Shown: positions 10,401 to 19,178 of the stretch, piece by piece
Layout: the number at the start of each line of letters is the position of its first letter
How positions within the stretch are numbered: position 1 is the stretch's first letter
Assembly (NCBI RefSeq): GCF_018139545.1
Contig: NZ_JAGSPJ010000002.1
Location: forward strand, 434,001-498,000
Reading direction: 5' to 3'
From: Affinundibacterium fentianense
Lineage (GTDB): Bacteria > Pseudomonadota > Gammaproteobacteria > Burkholderiales > Burkholderiaceae_D
Length of the DNA stretch: 64,000 nt
Notes under the pieces: generated by a model
What the model saw: only the letters and a program-made list of their open reading frames with translations
What the model was told of the DNA's origin: nothing
Databases searched by the model: none
Position numbers and translations under genes: made by a program

Positions 10401-10657
10401 TAGGCTGCCCATTGTCCATCGCGACTCAATTGCGTATTTTGAATGCTACGCCAATTCGCGTAGACATCATGTGTAATCATTTTTTTTGCATTGAGCTTTT
10501 GTTCGCTACCTTGCGTTTCTTGGCTAAGCTTGGTCTGTGCGATCACAGCTTGTGGCACACTCAAAGCCTGCAGACCGAGTACCAAAACGAGGGCGGTAGT
10601 CGGTCTAAACAAACGACTCAAATGAACTAACCCACTTATGCTTCTTTTTTTATACAT
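7469..10657 (-). CDS. Secreted S9-family (prolyl oligopeptidase/DPP-like) serine peptidase
   Basis: A 1062-residue exported serine peptidase. An N-terminal signal sequence ends near VPQAVIAQ (about residue 41). The middle is a WD/beta-propeller-like region, and the C-terminal third is an alpha/beta hydrolase with nucleophile S871 in GHSWG, acid D961 in DDDDAVPW and H992 in GEKHG, the usual order for S9 enzymes. The propeller carries long Lys/Glu/Pro-rich low-complexity inserts at about 190-250 and 285-335, which make the protein longer than ordinary family members. The start is supported by GGAG seven bases before the ATG. It probably cleaves peptides in the periplasm or outside the cell; the exact substrate is not predictable. 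It is transcribed alone and ends at a shared terminator. Confidence 0.9.
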   Translation of the reverse strand: MYKKRSISGLVHLSRLFRPTTALVLVLGLQALSVPQAVIAQTKLSQETQGSEQKLNAKKMITHDVYANWRSIQNTQLSRDGQWAAYALVGQESDGEIVVRNLIDGREWRAPRGHSPVFSADGRYVAFARAPSRIELDKAKKDKVKTEDAPKAGVGVMQLQTGHTEMIERVKRFSFPEDGQSLLAVLLEAPKEVKKSVSKENDGSKDHELLDEAFSDWGSLDDDTDQSAPNPAANIPAKKKDVGTELIIWNLAENKKQSIKDVWEAVWNKSGSALAYSISLKDQPTKEPTKEVTKTVASTTSGESASIKTEPVEKADPLASEGIYLWTSSTQQTRSLLIGAGSYKHLRFDEQGEQFAVLSNRDQVAKKKKATDAKTTDANLDTNVFQLYYWNLSSGKEWNVNADSLGMQKAWAPSEHGDLVFSKDGQRLFFSTAEIPKTPIKNAPEPMKVDLWHWKDPELQSMQKANAERDRQKNYRAVLHLADGKFVQLANKLIPQIIVNDNAQFAMGISSLPYRQLLSWDSLHYDAYAIDLQSGQAKMLLEKARFMPQISPSGKYLLNFEPEKSAWWAYSTIDGKKSNLTSHIKTHFEDEQRDTPEPKNAFGVAGWTADDESVVLYDQFDLWEVKLASKSARNLSAGFGRKNQLELRYLHLGDSKQSPITKPLNTDQAWILSATHDVNQSTGYYRIDPRAAACVEPQKLMHADKHLSNLMKAKEGDAVLLTQQTFTEFPDLWQTDLSFKNVQRISNANPQQADYQWGTQEMIEYISADGKKLRALIAKPENFDPKKKYPMMVYIYEKMTDNMYRYVTPAPGQNINVARYVSNGYIVLRPDIVYKTGYPGKSALDTVVPAVKQVIAKGYVDPKRVGIQGHSWGAYQINYLLTRTNIFRAAEAGASMANMISGYGGIRWGAGISRAFQYERGQSRIGGTPWDSTSKYVENSPIFAVDKVQTPFLTVHNDDDDAVPWYQAIEFFSALRRLNKEAYWFNYNGEKHGLRDRDNIKHFTVHMGEFFDHYLLNKPRPDWMDIPIPYLERGKRDVMGQFIPAKIGEKSGAKSVEMPETK

Positions 10658-10754
10658 TTTTGTACTCCATCACAATGATTATCGACGATCACGTCTTTGA
10701 TTTCTAAACTGCGTAATGCATACACATTAGCTGGCATACGATGTCACCAAATGA

Positions 10755-11525
10755 CTACAAGGCTTGTACTTGCAAAGTCTTAATCACTTTGCTTTCGCCC
10801 TTTTCTCCCATTCCCGACCCGCTGTTTTTACTTTCCTTTTTTACAGCGACCAAGCGGTCCCCGATCGTTGTATAAATCCACTCTTCTTCGTTTTTCATTT
10901 CAAAACTAATCACCACAAACGCACGCCCAGAAACAATTTGTTTAGTCCTACTCGCCAAAGGTGTGCCATCGGCCGCAATCCAAACGTCAATTTGACCGTC
11001 AAATTTTTTCATGTATTTACGTTCTTTTTCAGTCAATTTATCGATCGACATTTCAAAATTAAGCACGCGAGCAGGTTTACCAGCAAATAAATCTTCACGT
11101 TCGCTCTTAAAATTCGCTTTCTCCAAGATCCTGCTCAAGCCTCCTGCTGCTGAAAGCATGGGGCGTAGAGCGGATGAATTGACTTCACTCAATGCGGCAA
11201 GCGTGGGGGTCTTCGCCTTGCTGTCTTTTTCTTTGAGTTTTTCCTCACTGTCCAGCTTGGCTAACATCTCTTTACTGTAAGAGACATGTAAGCCACGCGG
11301 ATTCTCCTCGACGCTGACACTCGCGCTACCATGCGTTTCTTCCAACTCTTTGCCTTCCCCTTGGCGATTCCACGTTTTTGCTTCGATCTGGGCTTTTAAA
11401 GGAGTTTGCCCCTGCAAACGTGTGAGCGCCGATTTCAATTCATTCAGGCCATCAGCACGTACCGGCAGAGTGCTAACACAGAGGCAAAGAGCAAAACTTG
11501 GGATTAGCGCTTGGAGAAATTTCAT
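10755..11525 (-). CDS. Secreted hypothetical protein, Lys/Glu-rich
   Basis: A 256-residue protein I do not recognise. It has a clear signal peptide (MKFLQALIPS to about LPVRADG) and then a soluble, charged domain rich in Lys, Glu and Ser. Residues 85-105 are strongly charged, and the C-terminus ends in a Gly/Ser/Lys-rich tail. The ATG is well supported by AAAGGAAG upstream. The sequence reads like a periplasmic factor with a beta-rich C-terminal half (for example DGQIDVWIAADG, typical of DUF-type outer-membrane or lipid-associated proteins), but no function should be assigned. It lies 97 bp upstream of the S9 peptidase gene in the same direction and might be co-transcribed with it. Confidence 0.75.
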   Translation of the reverse strand: MKFLQALIPSFALCLCVSTLPVRADGLNELKSALTRLQGQTPLKAQIEAKTWNRQGEGKELEETHGSASVSVEENPRGLHVSYSKEMLAKLDSEEKLKEKDSKAKTPTLAALSEVNSSALRPMLSAAGGLSRILEKANFKSEREDLFAGKPARVLNFEMSIDKLTEKERKYMKKFDGQIDVWIAADGTPLASRTKQIVSGRAFVVISFEMKNEEEWIYTTIGDRLVAVKKESKNSGSGMGEKGESKVIKTLQVQAL

Positions 11526-11639
11526 TGGCTTCCTTTTTATAAAAATGAATCGATTATTCGACCTTTGGCTGATTCAAGAGTTCCTACGATTTTCAAATCA
11601 AAATGTCTAAGCCGAGAATAAACGAGAACTTGAGGGCAT

Positions 11640-11655
11640 TGATCAACGTTGATCA
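11640..11655. promoter_or_regulatory. 16-bp perfect palindrome between two minus-strand genes
   Basis: TGATCAACGTTGATCA reads the same on both strands. It lies about 60 bp downstream of the exonuclease gene's stop and about 115 bp upstream of the secreted hypothetical protein's start, so it could be an operator for the latter. The match to any particular regulator is unknown. Confidence 0.35.
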
Positions 11656-11718
11656 TCACGGACTCGATTTACGCCATAAACTTGGACTTTTGGGCTCTTA
11701 ATTTGGACCTATTTCGAG

Positions 11719-12330
11719 TTACCTTTGCGATGCGAGATAAACGAGCAATGCGGATTGTGCATCATCTGCAGCATATTTCAGTTGTCGTTCATTCAGATGC
11801 TCGGCTGCCCAATTCGACGTCGAGACACGCTTTGATTTTTGTAAAATTTGTCCGAAATATTTTTCGACTGCTCGCTTTGCACCCATTTGTCTTTTTTTAC
11901 TCTCACTCAAACTACGTGAAAGATCAATCACCTTTGCGATCCGAATACCGAGTTTACGCATTAGCATTTGATTATCATCCGACAAACCAAATCCGACTTT
12001 CAAAATATCTTGTGATTCGAGGACTTGTTTGAGGCAATCCTTCGCATTTTGCTGTTGAAGGAGCGACACGATGGGAAATAGATAAGCATGTGTGCTGGTC
12101 GCGAGTTGGACTAAATGGGGACCATCGTTGATTTGCCCCCGGGAGAAAATTGGTTTTGACTCGGTGTCATATCCCAATACAGTTTCCCTACTCAACTCTT
12201 GACGAGCCTCAATTGCATCTTCAAGCGTTTGGATGAGCTTAATTTGTTTCAGAGCGATACCGGGATAAGCAGGCAAGTCGATTGGACCACTTGGAACTGC
12301 ATTATCTGAATCGGAAGACAACAATGCCAT
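11719..12330 (-). CDS. DEDDy-type 3'-5' exonuclease domain protein (RNase D/WRN-like)
   Basis: A 203-residue protein made almost entirely of one DnaQ-like exonuclease fold. Exo I is LGYDTESKP (Asp and Glu), Exo II is KVGFGLSDDNQ, and Exo III is YAADDAQSA, giving the Tyr-x3-Asp that marks the DEDDy class. There is no HRDC domain, so it is not full RNase D; small stand-alone proteins of this kind occur in many proteobacteria, and their role in RNA or DNA trimming is not settled. The ATG has only a weak upstream GGGAT. It is transcribed alone, between two secreted-protein genes. Confidence 0.85.
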   Translation of the reverse strand: MALLSSDSDNAVPSGPIDLPAYPGIALKQIKLIQTLEDAIEARQELSRETVLGYDTESKPIFSRGQINDGPHLVQLATSTHAYLFPIVSLLQQQNAKDCLKQVLESQDILKVGFGLSDDNQMLMRKLGIRIAKVIDLSRSLSESKKRQMGAKRAVEKYFGQILQKSKRVSTSNWAAEHLNERQLKYAADDAQSALLVYLASQR

Positions 12331-12470
12331 AATATTCGATCCCCTAATTGATCAATTTTTGATTGGGAAAAAGCGCATAAAGTGAGAAGTGTAGAGTATC
12401 CACAGTCGATCCAAGTGACTATTTAGAGAAACGGCTGCCAAATCAGGCCAATGTTCGATCCTATTCCATC

Positions 12471-12510
12471 AAAAACAAACGGCACATCATGTGCAAGACA
12501 TGATGTGCCG
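12471..12510 (-). terminator. Intrinsic terminator of the GIN-domain gene
   Basis: A perfect 13-bp stem (CGGCACATCATGT with ACATGATGTGCCG) around the loop GCAAG. On the minus strand it is followed by TTTGTTTTT. It lies 59 bp after the stop of the GIN-domain gene. Confidence 0.88.
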
Positions 12511-12568
12511 TCACTTCCCTCAAATTGAATTACAGCCAATCAACTAAAGTACGAATGACTCACCTTTT

Positions 12569-13333
12569 TTAGGGTTGTGCGCCTTTACGCGTCACGCTAC
12601 CCGAGCCACCGATCGACTTAGAGACGCGGGGGTCTCCGTAATAATTCACATTTCCAGAGCCACCGATGCTGACATTTAAATTGTCACTTACCCAAGTCTG
12701 AACCGATCCCGATCCACCGATACTGACACGTACATCTTTCGCTGCTAATTTCGCCAAATCTAAACTACCCGAACCACCTATCGAGCCAGATATCTGTGGG
12801 ACAGTTCCGCGAGCAGAAAAATTTCCACTCCCACCAATCGATACTTTCAAAGTCTCGGCACGTAAATCCGCAACATCCATTTCTCCCGAACCGCCAATTC
12901 GCAATTTAAGGTCGGTACTATTAATCTTATCTGCTTTCACATTGCCCGAACCTTCCAATGCAAAGTCGTCGAGGTCTTTGAAATTGACAACGATATGCAT
13001 TGTGCGGGTCTTGGTTTGAAGGTTCTTTTCTTTCGTACGAATTTTCAATGTTTCTCCCTCAACGACAACGTCTAAGATCGCTTGTATGTTGTCGTCGGTT
13101 TCGATCCAAACGCCTTCTGTTCCACCTTGTTTCAGCTCAATCTTGCCGGGGACAGAAATCTGAATCGCACGAAAATTTCTCGCTCCTCTCTCTTGTTTCA
13201 CAATTTTGCCTGAACCTTGAACACTTTTCCCCCACCAATCTCCCCAATCGGCGGATGCGGGTAATACGACCATCGCTGAAGTGACAAGCAAACCCAATGC
13301 TATGACGTAATGGCGGGTGTTCAATTTAGACAT
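12569..13333 (-). CDS. Secreted head-GIN (DUF2807) domain protein with IGGSG repeats
   Basis: A 254-residue exported protein. The signal peptide ends near LPASADW. A DUF2807 (putative auto-transporter adhesin head, GIN) domain follows: an N-terminal part with FRAIQISVPG, then a repeat region from about residue 120 to the end in which GSG or IGGSG recurs roughly every 18-20 residues (at least six times). This spacing fits a right-handed beta-helix with one turn per repeat. The family is widespread but its function is unknown. The start is supported by GAGGAAAAC before the ATG. It ends at a strong terminator, and the small membrane-protein gene lies 69 bp upstream in the same direction, so the two probably form an operon. 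Confidence 0.85.
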   Translation of the reverse strand: MSKLNTRHYVIALGLLVTSAMVVLPASADWGDWWGKSVQGSGKIVKQERGARNFRAIQISVPGKIELKQGGTEGVWIETDDNIQAILDVVVEGETLKIRTKEKNLQTKTRTMHIVVNFKDLDDFALEGSGNVKADKINSTDLKLRIGGSGEMDVADLRAETLKVSIGGSGNFSARGTVPQISGSIGGSGSLDLAKLAAKDVRVSIGGSGSVQTWVSDNLNVSIGGSGNVNYYGDPRVSKSIGGSGSVTRKGAQP

Positions 13334-13402
13334 GTTTTCCTCACAAAAGTTAGCTTATCGTGCATTTCAATATCTTTAATTTCTTGCATACCGTCCCGTC
13401 GA

Positions 13403-13756
13403 TCAAGCATGGTTTCTGCGTGAATTACGTGTGATCAGCGCATACAAACCATACAAAATCAAGAACGGAATCGCGAGTGGTAACAATGCAAGGACGAATG
13501 AACCGAGCACAGCACCTAAAACAACCACCAAAATTAAACCAACTCCTGCCAAGACTAACCCGGTCACACTGAGTGCAAAGAAAAGAGCGAAAAATCCGAT
13601 AACACATGCCAGTAAAAAGCCTGCAAATCCACCGATATCGCCGATCTCTTCACCGTGAATCACCACGTGTGAAGTATCAAATGAAAGATAAGTACCAAAT
13701 AACAAAGCCAAAACTACAGCAACTGCGATCAGTACATTACGTTGATTGGTTTTCAT
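13403..13756 (-). CDS. Small multi-pass membrane protein, unknown function
   Basis: A 117-residue hydrophobic protein with three or four membrane segments (about 8-28, 44-65, 66-88 and 90-110) and a short basic tail. A longer reading frame begins at 13942, but the ATG at 13756 is preceded by AAAGGAGAA at good spacing and leads straight into the first membrane helix, so that start is preferred. No family is recognised with certainty. Its position directly upstream of the GIN-domain gene suggests co-transcription and perhaps a shared envelope role (inference). Confidence 0.7.
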   Translation of the reverse strand: MKTNQRNVLIAVAVVLALLFGTYLSFDTSHVVIHGEEIGDIGGFAGFLLACVIGFFALFFALSVTGLVLAGVGLILVVVLGAVLGSFVLALLPLAIPFLILYGLYALITRNSRRNHA

Positions 13757-13957
13757 TTTATTTCTCCTTTGATTGATTATGCTTATTGGACTACCCAAAG
13801 TGCTTCTCGAATGATTGCAGTGTAGTGACTCAATTGCTGAACAACCAGCGGATTGCGACAAACTGCAAAAACCGAGGATCAGGGCGTCAATAGCACGGAA
13901 TGGTGTCATACCGAGCTTCAAATCAATGGATTCACCGCACATCGATTCAGTGATCGC

Positions 13958-14830
13958 TTATTGACGCTGTTTGGCCATTTGCTTCAAATAAAGGATTAAG
14001 TTATCCATATCCCGTTCAGAGATACTCTCTTGATCAAATCCAGGCATCGCAGATTGTTTCCAAGTTCGAACAGAGGAAGGCTGCCGAATTAATTGCCGAA
14101 GGTACTTCAATTGAAAGTACTCCGTGGGATTAACAGGTAAATTCAGATCAGGACCTAGTGCCGCGTCCCCACCACCATTGACCGTATGGCAAACCGCGCA
14201 ATTTTTCAGAAAAACGTCTAGACCTCGGATTGCTTGATTTTGCTGTGAAGCTAGCATTGATTTGGGGAGAATTTGTGGAAAACGTGCCGTTAATGGCAAC
14301 ACGACTTTAATTTGTGCCACTTGATACGGCCATTGTTCGCTTACAATTTCGCCAGCTTTGGGATCGAGCCACACCAAGTAAAACGGCCCTGCGGTAATTG
14401 GCTTCGCATTCGCCGTAGTCTGCTCAGGCTTCAATGAAGGCCAAACCTCTGCCGGATCTTCAATCGCCAAATAGGGCTTGCCCTTCCCTGCCAGAACCGC
14501 GCCAGAAATATTTGCCACAAAGCCATCTAACGCTACGAACTGCACGGTTTCAACACCTTTAAGTTCAGGCAGCAGTAAAGTAAGCGGCACTGCGCGAAAA
14601 ACCATCGGCCTTTGGTAAGCAGTATCCTTTTCAAGTTTTATGGAAACTGCTTTTTGCAAGAGTGCGGACCTCGTCCATACTGCGATCTGGCCATTGGCCT
14701 GTACTTCTAAACTTGGCTCCTGCACCTGTGCAGTCGCTGGTAACTGGCCCCAAAAAGGCAAAATCAAAACCCAAACGAATAAACGGAAAATTCCCCTGCC
14801 TACCCGGTTACACACACGATTTATTTGCAT
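13958..14830 (-). CDS. Exported monohaem cytochrome c with a molybdopterin-domain-like N-terminal half
   Basis: A 290-residue periplasmic protein. After a signal sequence ending near LPATAQ, residues about 35-170 resemble the non-catalytic part of a sulfite-oxidase-type molybdopterin domain (pattern VPLTLLLPEL, then FVALDGFVANI), but the cofactor-binding Cys is not evident. Residues about 200-290 form a class I cytochrome c with haem site C211-x2-C214-H215 and a likely axial Met in SAMPGF. The start at 14830 is chosen because GGGAG precedes it and because it puts the signal peptide at the N-terminus; an upstream start at 14905 would add 25 residues. It stands alone and probably shuttles electrons in the periplasm; the partner is unknown. 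Confidence 0.8.
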   Translation of the reverse strand: MQINRVCNRVGRGIFRLFVWVLILPFWGQLPATAQVQEPSLEVQANGQIAVWTRSALLQKAVSIKLEKDTAYQRPMVFRAVPLTLLLPELKGVETVQFVALDGFVANISGAVLAGKGKPYLAIEDPAEVWPSLKPEQTTANAKPITAGPFYLVWLDPKAGEIVSEQWPYQVAQIKVVLPLTARFPQILPKSMLASQQNQAIRGLDVFLKNCAVCHTVNGGGDAALGPDLNLPVNPTEYFQLKYLRQLIRQPSSVRTWKQSAMPGFDQESISERDMDNLILYLKQMAKQRQ

Positions 14831-15140
14831 AGACAACTCCCAACTTTGAATGACGAGCTTACTTTTTTCTTCGCACTGACATGTGACAAACTTTCGAAAT
14901 TCCACAAGTTGATCCTTGGGTCAAACTTCAGCAGCAATAAAAATAACACGTCTCCAAGCTGAGCGCCCCTACCACTCCGAAAAAAGCGGACAATTAGAAC
15001 GAAAACCTCAGTGAAAGCCAGCGATTTCGAGCAAAAAAAGGTTAAAATCGAAGGTTTATAAAATTCTCAATTCCTTGCAGCAACAGATAAATTTTTAGCA
15101 TTGAATTGAAACCATCCATTAGCACAAAGGCAGAAGAGCT

Positions 15141-16124
15141 ATGCTCACTTTTCAACAAATCATTTTGACATTGCAAGATTACTGGGACAAACAAGGTTGT
15201 GCCTTGTTGCAGCCTATCGATATGGAAGTTGGTGCAGGTACTTCGCACACGGGTACTTTCTTACGTGCGATTGGACCTGAGCCTTGGCGCGCTGCCTATG
15301 TACAACCATCACGCCGCCCGAAAGATGGCCGCTATGGAGAAAATCCTAATCGTTTGCAACATTACTATCAATACCAAGTGGTGTTGAAACCGGCGCCTGA
15401 AAATATTCTCGATTTGTACTTGGGCTCATTGAAAGCCTTAGGTCTCGATCTACAACAAAATGATATTCGTTTCGTCGAGGATGACTGGGAAAACCCGACC
15501 TTGGGCGCATGGGGCTTGGGCTGGGAAGTTTGGTTGAACGGTATGGAAGTGACACAATTCACTTACTTCCAACAAGTCGGCGGCTTAGATTGTAAACCGA
15601 TTCTAGGCGAAATTACTTACGGTATCGAACGTTTGGCGATGTATTTGCAAGGTGTAGAAAACGTCTATGACTTGGTGTGGACTGAACGCGAAGAAAACGG
15701 CAAGACTGTACGCCTCTCTTACGGTGACGTGTTCCATCAAAACGAGGTCGAGCAATCGACTTTCAATTTTGAATATTCCAATACCGATTTCTTATTCTCT
15801 CTGTTCACCAATTACGAAGCAGAAGCAAAACGTTTGTTGGAAATTACAGAGAAATCCTTGGCTTTGCCTGCCTACGAAATGATTTTGAAAGCAGCCCATA
15901 CCTTCAACTTGCTGGATGCACGCGGTGCAATCTCAGTCACCGAGCGTGCGGCTTACATCGGTCGTATTCGTAACTTATCACGCGCTGTCGCGGCAGCGTA
16001 TTTGTCGGCGCGCTATCAATTGGGCTTCCCTATGTGCGCAGAAGACGACCAACATAAACGTGAAGTTGTCGCTGCGATCGAAGCACAGCTCGCGAAAGCT
16101 ACAGCACAAGCAACGGCAGCTTAA
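15141..16124 (+). CDS. glyQ: Glycyl-tRNA synthetase alpha subunit
   Basis: The catalytic alpha subunit of the bacterial alpha2beta2 glycyl-tRNA synthetase, which activates glycine with ATP and charges tRNA-Gly in the cytoplasm. The 327-residue protein is close to full family length and shows the family signatures [56 protein letters not shown] and [15 protein letters not shown]. The ATG at 15141 aligns with the expected N-terminus and follows AGAAGAG. The beta subunit gene follows after 43 bp, so the two subunits are co-expressed. I see no T-box or other leader in front of it. Confidence 0.98.
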   Translation: MLTFQQIILTLQDYWDKQGCALLQPIDMEVGAGTSHTGTFLRAIGPEPWRAAYVQPSRRPKDGRYGENPNRLQHYYQYQVVLKPAPENILDLYLGSLKALGLDLQQNDIRFVEDDWENPTLGAWGLGWEVWLNGMEVTQFTYFQQVGGLDCKPILGEITYGIERLAMYLQGVENVYDLVWTEREENGKTVRLSYGDVFHQNEVEQSTFNFEYSNTDFLFSLFTNYEAEAKRLLEITEKSLALPAYEMILKAAHTFNLLDARGAISVTERAAYIGRIRNLSRAVAAAYLSARYQLGFPMCAEDDQHKREVVAAIEAQLAKATAQATAA

Positions 16125-16167
16125 GCACTTTGCGCAGCCATAGACAAGTACAGAATTGAGATTGAAC

Positions 16168-18252
16168 ATGAACCAAACACTTTTAGTTGAATTGTTTACC
16201 GAAGAATTGCCACCCAAAGCCCTCGCCAAATTAGGCGAAGCGTTTGCTGCAGGCATCGTCAATGGTTTGAAATCACGTGATTTCTTAGAAGCGGATTCCG
16301 TTGTTACTAGCTTTGCGTCACCACGCCGTTTGGCCGTGAGTATCAGCAAAGTACGCGATACTTCTCCTGACAAACAAATGCGTGAAAAAGTATTGCCGGT
16401 ATCCGTGGCAATCGACGCGAATGGCAATGCAACCGCGCCTTTGGCCAAAAAACTCGCGGCACTGGGTTTCCCGAATTTGCGAGTATCCGACTTAGAACTC
16501 GCCGTCGACGGTAAAGCCGAAAGCTTCTTCTATAGCTACACCGCACCTGGCAGCGCATTGGCTAGCAGCTTGCAATCGGCACTCGAAGACTCGATCAGCA
16601 AATTGCCAATTCCTAAGGTCATGAGCTATCAACGTCCTGACGGCTCAACCGTGCATTTTGTACGCCCGGTGCACAGCATCATCGCCTTGCATGGCAAAGA
16701 CATTGTCCCTCTCAGCGCGCTCGGCTTAACCGCTGGACGTATCACACAAGGTCACCGTTTCTTGTCCGCAGGCCAAGTGAATATCGCTGATGCCGAAGAC
16801 TACAACCGCGCCTTGAAAGAAGAAGGCAAAGTTACGGCTAACGTGGCCGAACGCAAAGAACAAATTCGTCAAGCTTTGCTGTCAAAAGCGAATGGCGATC
16901 AAGTGTTGATGCCAGAATCTTTACTCGACGAAGTGGCGGCCTTGGTCGAATGGCCTGTGGTTTACGAATGCCATTTCGAAGAGGAGTTCTTGGCCGTGCC
17001 GCAAGAATGCTTGATTTTGACCATGCAAACCAATCAGAAATATTTCGCTGTAACGGATGCGGCTGGCAAATTGCGTTCACGCTTTTTGATCGTCTCAAAC
17101 TTAGCGACCGACACGCCAGAACACATCATTCAAGGGAATGAACGTGTAGTCCGCCCACGTTTGTCCGATGCGAAATTCTTCTTCGAACAAGATAAGAAAA
17201 AATCTTTAGCCGACCGTTTGCCTTTGTTGGCTAACGTCGTGTATCACAATAAATTGGGTAGCCAAGCCGAACGTACACAACGCGTTCAATCGCTGGCTGG
17301 CGCGATTGCTAAATTAATCGGTGCCGATGTTGCCCTCGCAGAACGCGGTGCTTTATTGGCAAAGGCTGACTTGTTGACCGACATGGTCGGCGAATTTCCT
17401 GAGCTGCAAGGCATTATGGGCACCTACTATGCCAAGCATGACGGCGAACACGATGACGTCGCCGCGGCTGCTTCCGAACACTATCAACCACGTTTCGCGG
17501 GTGACGCTTTGCCGGCCACGGCAACGGGTACTGCCGTCGCACTTGCCGACAAGCTCGAAACTCTGGTCGGTATCTGGGGCATCGGTTTGCAGCCAACAGG
17601 CGATAAAGATCCATTCGCCTTGCGTCGTCATGCTTTGGGTATTTTGCGTATGTTGGTTGAAAAACGTTTGGCGATTTCACTGCAATCCTTGATTGCTGAG
17701 GCCGCCACACTATTTGCTGGCAACGCCAACTTCAAAGATCCGAGCGCTGATGTACTGACGTTCTTGTATGACCGTTTACGCGGTCAATTACGTGAACGCG
17801 GTTTCTCACAAAGTGAAGTGGAAGCGGTGGTTGCACAAAACCCAGATAGCTTGGACAACATTGTGGAACGCCTACAAGCAGTGCAAAGCTTCGCAGCCTT
17901 GCCAGAATCTGCTTCTTTAGCGGCAGCGAACAAACGTATCACCAACATCTTGAAAAAAGTGGAAGGCACACCAGGCGAGATTAACGCTAGCCTGTTGCAA
18001 GAAGCAGCAGAACAAGCATTGTACAAAGCGATGGTCGATGTTAAACCTAACGTTGATGCCGCGTATGCAGCGGGTGACTTCACAGGCGCTTTAAAAACCT
18101 TGGCAGCCTTGCGCGAAGGTGTCGATGCGTTCTTTAATGATGTGATGGTCAACGCCGAAGACTTGGCATTGCGTAATAACCGTTTAGCTTTATTGGCTTC
18201 TTTGCATGGCATGTTGAACCAAGTGGCGGATATTTCTAAGTTGGCGGCGTAA
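16168..18252 (+). CDS. glyS: Glycyl-tRNA synthetase beta subunit
   Basis: The tRNA-binding beta subunit of glycyl-tRNA synthetase, 694 residues. The N-terminus [15 protein letters not shown] is diagnostic; other family stretches are [37 protein letters not shown] and [14 protein letters not shown], with the DALR-like anticodon-binding region at the C-terminus. The reading frame is also open from a TTG at 16156, but the ATG at 16168 gives the normal N-terminus and is preferred. It works only together with the alpha subunit encoded just upstream. A REP-like inverted repeat begins 13 bp after the stop. Confidence 0.98.
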   Translation: MNQTLLVELFTEELPPKALAKLGEAFAAGIVNGLKSRDFLEADSVVTSFASPRRLAVSISKVRDTSPDKQMREKVLPVSVAIDANGNATAPLAKKLAALGFPNLRVSDLELAVDGKAESFFYSYTAPGSALASSLQSALEDSISKLPIPKVMSYQRPDGSTVHFVRPVHSIIALHGKDIVPLSALGLTAGRITQGHRFLSAGQVNIADAEDYNRALKEEGKVTANVAERKEQIRQALLSKANGDQVLMPESLLDEVAALVEWPVVYECHFEEEFLAVPQECLILTMQTNQKYFAVTDAAGKLRSRFLIVSNLATDTPEHIIQGNERVVRPRLSDAKFFFEQDKKKSLADRLPLLANVVYHNKLGSQAERTQRVQSLAGAIAKLIGADVALAERGALLAKADLLTDMVGEFPELQGIMGTYYAKHDGEHDDVAAAASEHYQPRFAGDALPATATGTAVALADKLETLVGIWGIGLQPTGDKDPFALRRHALGILRMLVEKRLAISLQSLIAEAATLFAGNANFKDPSADVLTFLYDRLRGQLRERGFSQSEVEAVVAQNPDSLDNIVERLQAVQSFAALPESASLAAANKRITNILKKVEGTPGEINASLLQEAAEQALYKAMVDVKPNVDAAYAAGDFTGALKTLAALREGVDAFFNDVMVNAEDLALRNNRLALLASLHGMLNQVADISKLAA

Positions 18253-18264
18253 GAGAAAATAAAA

Positions 18265-18349
18265 TGTAGGGCGGGTGCAACCCACGCGGCTTCGCTCTCA
18301 AAGCAATGTCGAGCAATGTAATGGCGGCGCGGGTTGCACCCGCCCTACG
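18265..18349. repeat. REP-like palindromic intergenic element
   Basis: Two perfect 18-bp arms, at 18266-18283 and 18331-18348, read GTAGGGCGGGTGCAACCC and its reverse complement, with a 47-base spacer. It lies directly after glyS. The right half, starting GCGGCGCGGGTTGCACC, is repeated in degraded form at 21454-21477. This is the look of a REP/BIME element of the kind moved by RAYT (TnpA-REP) transposases; it could also act as a weak terminator. Confidence 0.75.
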
Positions 18350-18380
18350 AAGAAAGCGCTTAGTCTTGGAAGTCGATTCA

Positions 18381-18578
18381 ATGCAAACAGACAGTAAAGC
18401 AAGAAAAGTAATGTATGTGCTTTCTACCCTATTCGCCATTGCCGCCGTGGTCAGTCTCCTATCAGGGGGAATATCGGTGACGAGCTTGCTACTTGTCGCA
18501 TTCACGTTTCTAGCTCTGTTTCTTGCTGTCACCACACCGAAACAGCTTCAAGATTTTATGGATATTTTGTCGGATTGA
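18381..18578 (+). CDS. Small two-helix membrane protein, unknown
   Basis: A 65-residue protein with two hydrophobic segments (about 10-28 and 32-53) and a short polar tail. The frame is open further upstream but would then translate through the REP-like repeat, so the ATG at 18381 is preferred; the upstream GGAAG is a weak ribosome site. It ends three bases before the gmhB start, which suggests co-transcription with the gmhB-plsC group. No family is recognised. Confidence 0.6.
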   Translation: MQTDSKARKVMYVLSTLFAIAAVVSLLSGGISVTSLLLVAFTFLALFLAVTTPKQLQDFMDILSD

Positions 18579-18581
18579 AAA

Positions 18582-19142
18582 ATGACACCACCAAAACTCA
18601 TCATCCTCGACCGCGATGGCGTCATCAATCATGACTCCGACGCCTTCATCAAATCAGCTGATGAATGGCAAGTCATTGCTGGTTCGGCACAAGCGATTGC
18701 GCGTTTGAATCAAGCGGGCTATACCGTGGTAGTGGCGACTAACCAATCAGGTGTAGCACGTAAGCTGTTTCCGATGACCACGCTCAATGCGATTCACCAA
18801 AAAATGCACGCGACTGTCGAGCAAGTAGGCGGCTTAATTGACGCAGTGTTTTTTTGCCCGCACAGCGCGGATGATAATTGTGACTGCCGCAAACCCAAAC
18901 CCGGCATGCTGCAAGAGATCGCAAGCCGCTACAATGTCTCGCTCAAAGGTGTGCATTGTGTCGGCGACTCTTTACGTGATTTGCAATCGGGTTTTGTAAT
19001 GGGCTGCATTCCGAATTTAGTGTTGACTGGCAAAGGTCAAGGAACGATGAACAAAGGCGGCTTACCGCCGGGAACACAAATCCATTCCGACCTCGCGGCG
19101 ATGGTGGATGCTCTACTCAATGCAGAAGCAGCCGCCGACTAA
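18582..19142 (+). CDS. gmhB: D-glycero-beta-D-manno-heptose 1,7-bisphosphate 7-phosphatase
   Basis: A HAD-superfamily phosphatase (186 residues) that removes the 7-phosphate from heptose bisphosphate on the way to ADP-heptose for the lipopolysaccharide inner core. The catalytic motif is IILDRDGVIN with D10 and D12; TNQSGV is motif II; KPKPGML and CVGDSLRDL are motifs III and IV. The zinc-binding loop CPHSADDNCDC is present, as in the GmhB family. The gene sits between glyS and plsC, the usual order in Burkholderiales, and overlaps neither neighbour. Confidence 0.94.
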   Translation: MTPPKLIILDRDGVINHDSDAFIKSADEWQVIAGSAQAIARLNQAGYTVVVATNQSGVARKLFPMTTLNAIHQKMHATVEQVGGLIDAVFFCPHSADDNCDCRKPKPGMLQEIASRYNVSLKGVHCVGDSLRDLQSGFVMGCIPNLVLTGKGQGTMNKGGLPPGTQIHSDLAAMVDALLNAEAAAD

Positions 19143-19178
19143 TTTTTTCATTTGATTTCTTTCGCTTCAGGATTATTC

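Noticed and set aside
13403-13942. Longer (179-residue) version of the small membrane protein
   Set aside because: The first 62 residues look non-coding, and a strong ribosome site precedes the internal ATG at 13756.
14906-15140. T-box or other leader in front of glyQ
   Set aside because: No T-box core, specifier loop or terminator hairpin can be seen; glyS/glyQ of this group normally lack one.
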